From contig CAIYCP010000731.1 of NCBI GenBank assembly GCA_903924715.1, positions 1 to 5,795 on the forward strand: 5,795 bases of DNA, given 5' to 3'. The first letter of the stretch is position 1; every line of letters starts with the position of its first letter. Under the pieces are notes generated by a model, which worked only from the letters and a program-made list of their open reading frames with translations, searched no databases and was not told where the DNA came from. Source of the stretch: an uncultured beta proteobacterium. Its GTDB lineage: Bacteria; Pseudomonadota; Gammaproteobacteria; Burkholderiales; Burkholderiaceae_B. Position numbers and translations under genes: made by a program. Shown piece by piece: positions 1 through 4,723 of the stretch.

Positions 1-1
1 C

Positions 2-784
2 CTGGCCTTGCTGCTTTCTATGTTGTTCTTGGCAGTCGCAGCGCCGTGGCTAGGTACCGTCGATCCGACCGCGCTCGAACCGATTAAGCGTAATCGCGAA
101 CCATCTTGGGAATACTGGTTTGGCACCGATGCGTTTGGTCGTGATATCTATTCGCGTGTGTTGTACGGCGCCAGGGTGTCGTTGACGGTTGGCTTTTCGG
201 TGGCCTTGTTAGCGTCTGCCAGCGGTTTGTTGATCGGATTGGTCTCTGGCACCCTTCGCCGTGCCGACTCAATCATCATGCGCATCATGGATGGCCTGAT
301 GTCGATCCCGCCGATTTTGTTGGCGATCGCGCTGATGGCGCTGACACGTGCAAGCGTCGAGAACGTGATCATCGCGATCACCATTGCCGAGATCCCACGG
401 GTATCGCGCTTGGTGCGTGGCGTGGTGCTGACCCTGCGTGAGCAACCCTATGTTGATGCAGCGATCTCTTGTGGTTGTCGCACGCCGATGTTGATCTGGC
501 GTCACATTTTGCCCAATACGCTCGCGCCTTTGACAGTGCAAGCCACTTACATTTGCGCTTCTGCCATGATCACCGAATCGATCTTGTCGTTTATCGGTGC
601 TGGTGTGCCGCCCATCATTCCCTCATGGGGCAACATCATGGCTGACGGTCGTACGCTGTTTCAGATCAAGCCATATATTATTTTCTTTCCGGCCGTGTTT
701 TTATCACTCACGGTGTTAGCAGTGAATTTGTTAGGTGATGGATTTCGCGATGTGCTAGACCCGCGTAAATCTAAGTCAGCTTAA
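2..784 (+). CDS. dppC: DppC-like dipeptide/oligopeptide ABC transporter permease (5' end missing)
   Basis: Inner-membrane permease subunit of a peptide-type (DppBCDF/OppBCDF) ABC importer; it forms half of the translocation channel. The frame is open from the window edge, so the first visible residues lie inside the first membrane helix and roughly 30-45 N-terminal residues are missing compared with the usual length of about 280-300. Visible family marks are the periplasmic FGTDAFGRDIYSR segment after helix 1, several hydrophobic helices, and the cytoplasmic EAA coupling loop around positions 446-520. That loop reads YVDAAISCG followed by WRHILPN, with Asp in place of the usual Glu. A later SFIGAGVPP and PSWGNI segment and the C-terminal NLLGDGFRDVLDPR are also typical. 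The stop lies 13 bases before the DppD-like gene, so the two are one operon. The family can carry dipeptides, oligopeptides, glutathione, nickel or other solutes, and the permease alone does not tell which. Family assignment is firm; the symbol is by family. Confidence 0.93.
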   Translation: MALLLSMLFLAVAAPWLGTVDPTALEPIKRNREPSWEYWFGTDAFGRDIYSRVLYGARVSLTVGFSVALLASASGLLIGLVSGTLRRADSIIMRIMDGLMSIPPILLAIALMALTRASVENVIIAITIAEIPRVSRLVRGVVLTLREQPYVDAAISCGCRTPMLIWRHILPNTLAPLTVQATYICASAMITESILSFIGAGVPPIIPSWGNIMADGRTLFQIKPYIIFFPAVFLSLTVLAVNLLGDGFRDVLDPRKSKSA

Positions 785-785
785 C

Positions 786-790
786 TGGAG
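786..790 (+). promoter_or_regulatory. Ribosome binding site supporting the TTG start of the DppD-like gene
   Basis: TGGAG ends 7 bases before the TTG at 798. The next residues (ALLEVENLQTHF) are the standard beginning of this ATPase family. No ATG in the right frame lies near, so this site decides the rare TTG start. Confidence 0.7.
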
Positions 791-797
791 AATTCTT

Positions 798-1790
798 TTG
801 GCCTTGCTTGAAGTCGAAAATTTGCAAACCCACTTTCGCACCCCTGATGGTGTGAATCGTGCTGTCGATGGTGTTAGTTTCTCAGTTAACGAAGGTGAGA
901 CACTCGCCATCGTGGGCGAGTCAGGTTGCGGCAAGTCAGTCACCGCGATGTCAATTTTGCGGCTGATCTCTGAACCACCCGGAAAAATCGCGGGTTCAAT
1001 TCGCTTTATGGATCAGGATTTGTTGACGCTTTCTGAAAAACAAATGCGTGCGATTCGTGGCAACGCGATTTCGATGATTTTTCAAGAGCCGATGACTAGT
1101 TTGAATCCCGTGCTGACGATCGGGCGACAGTTGCGTGAAACCTTACTGTTGCATCAAGCGATTAGTGGCGAGCAAGCCAATGCGCGCGCGACTGAAATGT
1201 TGGAGCTTGTTGGAATTTCTGAGGCACCACGCCGCTTAAATGAGTATCCGCATCAGTTGTCGGGCGGTATGCGTCAGCGCGTAATGATTGCAATGGCGTT
1301 GGCGTGCAATCCAAGGCTGTTGATTGCTGATGAACCGACCACAGCGTTGGATGTCACGATTCAGGCGCAGATTCTAGATTTGATGGCGGATCTTAAAAAT
1401 AAAATCGGTGCAGCGATTGTGTTGATTACTCATGATCTGGGTGTCGTCGCCGAGGTTGCTGAGCGCGTGATGGTGATGTATGCCGGACGTAAAGTTGAAG
1501 AGGCGCCGGTCGGTGAATTATTTGCGCATCCCTTGCACCCCTACACACAAGGCTTGTTGGGCGCTGTCCCTAAGTTAGGGGCATCGCTGCAGGGGCATAC
1601 GTCGCGCCTAAAAGAAATTCCGGGCTTGGTCCCAAGTTTGAAGCAAAAGATAAAAGGCTGTGTGTTTGCTTCGCGTTGCCCTCTGGCAAAAGAGCCCTGT
1701 TATGAAATCGCACCTGCGATGCAGAATAAAGGTCAAGGGCACTTGGTGGCCTGTCACTTTGCGGGTGAACTGGCGTTTGCAAATGACTAA
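798..1790 (+). CDS. dppD: DppD-like peptide ABC transporter ATP-binding protein
   Basis: Cytoplasmic ATPase that pairs with the DppF-like protein to power the importer. The 330-residue length matches the family. Motifs in order: Walker A GESGCGKS at residues 40-47, Q-loop Gln96 in IFQEPMTSLNP, signature LSGGMRQ at 154-160, Walker B LLIADEP at 174-180 with catalytic Glu179, D-loop TALD, and H-loop His212. The C-terminal oligopeptide-ABC extension has HPYTQGLLGAVP followed by four cysteines, Cys288, Cys294, Cys301 and Cys319 (spacing Cx5Cx6Cx17C). This pattern is known to hold a [4Fe-4S] cluster in this family. Translation starts at TTG 798, supported by a TGGAG site 7 bases upstream and by the N-terminal alignment. 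The gene lies 13 bases after the permease and overlaps the next gene by 8 bases, so it is internal to an operon. All nucleotide-binding residues are intact. The transported substrate is unknown. Confidence 0.95.
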   Translation: MALLEVENLQTHFRTPDGVNRAVDGVSFSVNEGETLAIVGESGCGKSVTAMSILRLISEPPGKIAGSIRFMDQDLLTLSEKQMRAIRGNAISMIFQEPMTSLNPVLTIGRQLRETLLLHQAISGEQANARATEMLELVGISEAPRRLNEYPHQLSGGMRQRVMIAMALACNPRLLIADEPTTALDVTIQAQILDLMADLKNKIGAAIVLITHDLGVVAEVAERVMVMYAGRKVEEAPVGELFAHPLHPYTQGLLGAVPKLGASLQGHTSRLKEIPGLVPSLKQKIKGCVFASRCPLAKEPCYEIAPAMQNKGQGHLVACHFAGELAFAND

Positions 1791-2796
1791 GATCTCACAA
1801 ACAGAAGCTATGCCCCAAAACGAAAACCCCGTGTTACTTGAGGTTCGCCATCTGCAGAAATTTTTTCCGATTAAAACCGGATTATTTAGCAGAGTGACTG
1901 GTCAGGTGCATGCGGTCGACGATGTTTCGTTTTCAATCCGTAAAGGTGAAACCCTTGCCTTAGTCGGTGAGTCAGGTTGCGGCAAATCAACGGTGGGTCG
2001 TTCGATTTTGCGCCTCTTTGATTTGACGGCCGGCGAAGTTTGGCTTGATGGCGTAAGAATTGATTCGCTCAGTGCGAGTACCTTGAGGCCATTACGCAAG
2101 CGCATACAGGTTATTTTTCAAGACCCCTTTTCTAGCTTGAATCCCAGAATGCGGGTGCGAGACATCATTGCCGAGCCGATTCGTAACTTTGGGCTCGCGC
2201 ACTCTGAGGCCGAGGTTGACTCGCGCGTTGCGCAGTTATTAGAAAAAGTCAGACTGGGTAAAGATGCCGGCGGACGCTGGCCGCATGAGTTTTCAGGTGG
2301 GCAGCGCCAGCGCATTTGTATCGCACGAGCCTTGGCGGCTGAGCCGGATTTAATTATTTGCGACGAAGCTGTTTCAGCACTTGATGTATCTGTGAAGGCG
2401 CAGATCGTTAATTTGCTGCAAGACCTACAGCAAGAGCTTGGTTTGGCGTTGTTATTTATTAGCCATGACTTGGCGATTGTCGAGCACATGACACATCGCG
2501 TTGCTGTGATGTATCTTGGAAAAATCGTCGAGCTCGCTGAGCGCCGCGAATTGTTTTCGGATCCTCAGCACCCTTATACCAAAGCGTTGCTGTCTGCGGT
2601 TCCTGTGCCCGATCCGCAGAAAAAAACGCAGCGTACGGTATTGCAGGGTGACGTCCCGAGCCCAATCAAGCGCCCGAGCGGTTGTCACTTTCATACGCGC
2701 TGCCCAGTCGCGCTTGAGCGCTGCAAAACGGCTGAACCCGTGCAAACAGTGCTGGGTTCAGGCCGAATGGTCAGCTGCCACTTGCTAGAGGCTTAG
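1783..2796 (+). CDS. dppF: DppF-like peptide ABC transporter ATP-binding protein
   Basis: Second ATPase of the importer and partner of the DppD-like protein. From the ATG at 1783 it has 337 residues, near the usual length. Motifs: N-terminal LLEVRHLQKFFPIKTG, Walker A GESGCGKS at 62-69, Q-loop Gln113 in IFQDPFSSLNP, signature FSGGQRQ at 170-176, Walker B LIICDE at 190-195 with Glu195, D-loop SALD, and H-loop His228. The C-terminal tail has HPYTKALLSAVPVPDP and cysteines Cys301, Cys307, Cys314 and Cys332, with the same Cx5Cx6Cx17C spacing as the DppD-like protein, so a second [4Fe-4S] site is expected. The start is uncertain. ATG 1783 overlaps the upstream stop by 8 bases, which suits translational coupling; ATG 1810 is the other candidate and would give 328 residues. 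Neither has a strong ribosome binding site. The frame is also open back to an ATG at 1660, but that stretch lies inside the upstream gene and is not family-like. It is the last gene of the operon. Confidence 0.94.
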   Translation: MTKISQTEAMPQNENPVLLEVRHLQKFFPIKTGLFSRVTGQVHAVDDVSFSIRKGETLALVGESGCGKSTVGRSILRLFDLTAGEVWLDGVRIDSLSASTLRPLRKRIQVIFQDPFSSLNPRMRVRDIIAEPIRNFGLAHSEAEVDSRVAQLLEKVRLGKDAGGRWPHEFSGGQRQRICIARALAAEPDLIICDEAVSALDVSVKAQIVNLLQDLQQELGLALLFISHDLAIVEHMTHRVAVMYLGKIVELAERRELFSDPQHPYTKALLSAVPVPDPQKKTQRTVLQGDVPSPIKRPSGCHFHTRCPVALERCKTAEPVQTVLGSGRMVSCHLLEA

Positions 2797-2808
2797 AGGC
2801 CTCAAGCA
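2783..2808 (+). terminator. Hairpin at the junction of two convergent genes, possible terminator
   Basis: The arms TGCTAGAGGC (2783-2792) and GCCTCAAGCA (2799-2808) pair over ten positions with one A-A mismatch around a 6-base loop. The stem spans the stop codon of the DppF-like gene and ends 5 bases short of the stop of the opposing hydrolase gene. A hairpin here could end transcription from both sides. No run of T follows on either strand, so it is not a classic intrinsic terminator. The structure is visible in the sequence; the function is inferred. Confidence 0.35.
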
Positions 2809-2812
2809 GGGA

Positions 2813-3562
2813 CTATTTAGGCGCGTGCTTGGCCAAGAACGTACGAATGTGTGCAACGGCCTGTGGTACTAGGCTAGTCGGTTGCTTCCAGGGGTAAATG
2901 CTGACCTCTGCACCCGGACAAAGATCAACGACCTCTTTGGCAACGGCGTAAGGATGGTGCACGCTGTCGTCAGGTAACACCAATGTTGGCGTACTGCACT
3001 TACGCACAAAATCGCGATCGACCGTAAAGACGAAATCGCTTCTGTTGGTATACATGTTGGTTAAAAACGCGTGTGCCATTTCCAGGGTGACACCAGGGCG
3101 CTGTGCACAAAGGGTTGGCGCCCATTCTTTCATGTTGCCGCTGCGAAATAGTTCGGGCATTTCAGGGCGAAAGCCACTGGGCTGTGCATGGATGGCCGCG
3201 ACAACACGCCCCGGCGCTCTTTTGAGCAGATTCCAAATGTAGGGGCCGCCAATACAAAAGCCCATCACTAAGAATTTGTCGATCCCTAAATGATCCATCA
3301 AACCAAGCTGGTCATCGGCGTACGCGTCCCAAGGGCGATCAACCTCGAGTGGGCCTGTTGAATAGCCTCTGTTTGCATGGCGAGAGTCAGCGATGATGCA
3401 GCGATAGGTATCGCGAAACTCTTCCATTGGATCAAAGGGCGAGGTTGTCGAGCAAAACGCCGTGGTGGCGTTCAGGCCGCCGCCCGGTAAGATCAGCATC
3501 GGAAAGCCTGAGCCGGTTTCTCTGTAGTGGATCTTGGTACTACCTTTTTCGTAAAAGGGCAT
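2813..3562 (-). CDS. Alpha/beta-hydrolase with a cysteine nucleophile elbow
   Basis: A 249-residue cytoplasmic protein of the alpha/beta-hydrolase fold with no signal peptide. The LILPGGGLN segment (residues 23-31) fits the oxyanion-hole loop after strand 3. The nucleophile elbow is GFCIGG at 101-106, so Cys103 sits where most relatives have Ser. Dienelactone hydrolases also use Cys in a G-x-C-x-G-G elbow. Asp198 or Asp199 in LVLPDDSVHHP is the likely acid. The usual catalytic His after the last strand is not obvious: that region reads YPWKQPTSLVPQ, and the nearest histidines are His202, His203 and His238. From memory, a group of proteobacterial hydrolases shares this Cys elbow, the acid loop followed by HPYAVA, and YPWK, so this may be normal for a subfamily. 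The ATG at 3562 follows a GAGAG site by 8 bases on the minus strand. The gene converges on the importer operon and diverges from the solute-binding protein gene. Fold is confident; reaction and substrate are unknown. Confidence 0.88.
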   Translation of the reverse strand: MPFYEKGSTKIHYRETGSGFPMLILPGGGLNATTAFCSTTSPFDPMEEFRDTYRCIIADSRHANRGYSTGPLEVDRPWDAYADDQLGLMDHLGIDKFLVMGFCIGGPYIWNLLKRAPGRVVAAIHAQPSGFRPEMPELFRSGNMKEWAPTLCAQRPGVTLEMAHAFLTNMYTNRSDFVFTVDRDFVRKCSTPTLVLPDDSVHHPYAVAKEVVDLCPGAEVSIYPWKQPTSLVPQAVAHIRTFLAKHAPK

Positions 3563-3583
3563 GGTGATGTCTCTCGGTTGACT

Positions 3584-3592
3584 TGTTATAGT
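3584..3592 (+). promoter_or_regulatory. Candidate extended -10 element for the solute-binding protein gene
   Basis: TGTTATAGT matches the extended -10 pattern TGnTATAAT at all but one defined base. A TTGACT sits only 3 bases upstream, too close to act as its -35, but extended -10 promoters can work without one. It would give a leader of about 85 bases. It overlaps the opposing -10 candidate on the minus strand, so the two promoters would compete. Motif-only evidence. Confidence 0.32.
3585..3590 (-). promoter_or_regulatory. Candidate -10 element for the hydrolase gene
   Basis: On the minus strand this reads TATAAC, five of six matches to the sigma-70 -10 consensus, 22 bases before the hydrolase ATG. 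A possible -35, TTGAAT (3617 to 3612 on the minus strand), lies 21 bases away, longer than the preferred 16-18. Weak, motif-only evidence. Confidence 0.28.
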
Positions 3593-3620
3593 GGGCGGAC
3601 GGCGCCCCGTTATTCAATGT

Positions 3621-3630
3621 AAAGTACTTT
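3621..3630. other. Perfect 10-base palindrome AAAGTACTTT in the divergent intergenic region
   Basis: AAAGTACTTT is identical to its reverse complement and lies roughly in the middle of the 121 bases between the divergent hydrolase and solute-binding protein genes, downstream of both -10 candidates when read toward the + strand gene. Placement suits an operator for a dimeric regulator, but no regulator gene is in the window and short AT-rich palindromes are common. Function is speculative. Confidence 0.25.
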
Positions 3631-3667
3631 CAGTATTTTGGCATAGGGCAGTGCGGATACAAAAATA

Positions 3668-3675
3668 AAGAGGAG
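3668..3675 (+). promoter_or_regulatory. Strong ribosome binding site of the solute-binding protein gene
   Basis: AAGAGGAG ends 8 bases before the ATG at 3684. It is the best Shine-Dalgarno sequence in the window, which suits the high expression expected of a periplasmic binding protein, and it fixes the start at the first residue of a proper signal peptide. Confidence 0.75.
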
Positions 3676-3683
3676 ATACGGCG

Positions 3684-4670
3684 ATGTTCAAAACCATCAT
3701 TGCAGCGGGGCTGTTGCTTTGCAATACGCTTTTATACTGCGGCGCGGTACAAGCGCAAGACATCTATCCCAATAAACCGATCAAGATCGTACTGGGCGTA
3801 GCGGCGGGCGCGTCAACTGATTTCTTGGCGCGCGAGGTTGGGCGCGGTTTAAGCGAGCGCCTTAAAGTACCGGTGGTGATCGAAAATAAAGCGGGTGCCA
3901 ATACGATTATTGGGACCAATGCCGTGGCGAAAGCCGCGCCGGATGGCTACAGCCTCTATTTAACAACCATTACTACCGCCATTAACCCTTGGATTTATAC
4001 AAACCTTCCGTTTGATTTTAAGAAGGATATGAAAAATATCGTCTTGCTGGGCGTCGCAGACAATGTCTTTGCCGTGACGCCCAAGTTGGGCATCAATAAT
4101 TCGCAAGACATGATTGCGTATGCGAAAAAAAATCCAGGACAATTTACATATGGCTCGTCTGGTATCGGCACGATCCACAATCTGTTGATGGAGCTGATTG
4201 CAGATCGCACGCAGGTACAGCTCAATCACATTCCCTATAAAGGTGCGATGGCTGCGGTCACCGATGTGTTGGGTGGAAATTTAATTGGATACTTTGGCAC
4301 GATTTCTGCGCAACGAGAGTTCATCAAGCGTGGCGATCTGAAACCCTTGTTTGTGACCTCTGCGAAGCGGTCGATTTATTTACCCGACGTACCTACCTTG
4401 GCCGAATCTGGCTTGCCTGATATCGCGACGGGTTATTGGATGGGGCTATCTGCACCGGCGGGTACCTCAGATGCGATCGTCAATTTGTTGAACAAAGAGA
4501 TTAATCAGATTCTGGCACTCCCAGAGGTCATTCAAAAGTTTAATCAACAGGCGATTGATCCGATGGGTGGCTCACCTAAAGAAATGGACGCGTTCTTTGA
4601 TGCCGAATTAAAGCTGTGGCAAGCGGCTGCAGTGGCGGCGAAGATTGTGCCGATTTCTCTTGGAAAATGA
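3684..4670 (+). CDS. Bug/TctC-family tripartite tricarboxylate transporter solute-binding protein
   Basis: Secreted periplasmic solute receptor of 328 residues, the usual family length. Residues 1-24 form a Sec signal peptide (Lys3, a hydrophobic core, cleavage after AVQA), leaving a mature N-terminus QDIYPNKPI. Family marks in order: YPNKPIKIVL (28-37), the ligand-loop AAGASTD with Asp46, VIENKAGANTIIGT (65-78), AAPDGYSLYL, YGSSGIGTIHNL (156-167), HIPYKGA (182-188), DVLGGNL, and LPDVPTLAESGLPDI (233-247), then APAGT. Family members with known ligands usually bind small carboxylates, such as citrate, dicarboxylates, acidic amino acids or aromatic acids. The ligand here cannot be told. No TctA or TctB membrane subunits are in the window, so this may be one of the many orphan Bug proteins that share a transporter encoded elsewhere or act in sensing. 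The gene is divergent from the hydrolase and lies 49 bases before an FAD-dependent dehydrogenase, suggesting that the ligand and the enzyme's substrate are related (inference). Confidence 0.95.
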   Translation: MFKTIIAAGLLLCNTLLYCGAVQAQDIYPNKPIKIVLGVAAGASTDFLAREVGRGLSERLKVPVVIENKAGANTIIGTNAVAKAAPDGYSLYLTTITTAINPWIYTNLPFDFKKDMKNIVLLGVADNVFAVTPKLGINNSQDMIAYAKKNPGQFTYGSSGIGTIHNLLMELIADRTQVQLNHIPYKGAMAAVTDVLGGNLIGYFGTISAQREFIKRGDLKPLFVTSAKRSIYLPDVPTLAESGLPDIATGYWMGLSAPAGTSDAIVNLLNKEINQILALPEVIQKFNQQAIDPMGGSPKEMDAFFDAELKLWQAAAVAAKIVPISLGK

Positions 4671-4723
4671 AGCGAATGCGATTGCTTTCAATACGCGCCA
4701 AGCATAACGATTGTTTCGAATGA
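4667..4723 (+). CDS. Possible 18-codon bridging mini-ORF
   Basis: A short open frame encoding MKRMRLLSIRAKHNDCFE fills the gap between the solute-binding protein and the dehydrogenase. Its ATG overlaps the upstream stop (ATGA at 4667-4670), and its TGA overlaps the ATG of the dehydrogenase (ATGA at 4720-4723). Ribosomes could therefore pass from one gene to the next by termination-reinitiation, which would explain why the dehydrogenase start has no visible ribosome binding site. The ATG itself has only a weak GGA 2 bases upstream, and an internal ATG at 4676 is also possible. The peptide resembles nothing I recognise and is rich in basic residues in its first half. It could be a coupling leader or a chance frame: such a short frame is easily accidental, but the double ATGA junction is neat. 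Confidence 0.35.
   Translation: MKRMRLLSIRAKHNDCFE
4696..4711 (+). repeat. 16-base direct repeat, copy 1
   Basis: The sequence cgccaagcataacgat occurs here in the gap before the dehydrogenase and again at 5475-5490 inside it. In the bridging mini-ORF this copy encodes AKHND. The match stops at exactly 16 bases on both sides. Confidence 0.6.

Noticed and set aside
1660..1782. Possible 41-residue N-terminal extension of the DppF-like ATPase
   Set aside because: It lies wholly inside the DppD-like gene in another frame, is not like the family N-terminus, and the later ATG at 1783 gives the normal length.
918..1985. 17-base identical repeat (918-934 and 1969-1985)
   Set aside because: It encodes the Walker A motif ESGCGK in both paralogous ATPases, so homology and motif constraint explain it.
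2118..2489. 123-codon minus-strand open frame
   Set aside because: It is antisense to the conserved core of the DppF-like ATPase and shows no recognisable motif or ribosome binding site.
3638..3666. TTGGCA (3638-3643) with AAAAAT (3661-3666) as a promoter for the Bug gene
   Set aside because: Spacing is 17 bases, but transcription would begin within the ribosome binding site at 3668-3675, leaving no usable leader.
3732..3743. Possible lipobox at Cys19 of the Bug protein
   Set aside because: The residue before the cysteine is Tyr rather than Gly, Ala or Ser, and a good signal peptidase I site (AVQA before Gln25) follows directly.
4669..4690. Small bulged hairpin (AAGCGAAT with ATTGCTT) after the Bug gene as a terminator
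   Set aside because: The loop is only three bases, the stem is short and bulged, no T-run follows, and the tight spacing to the next gene suggests co-transcription.
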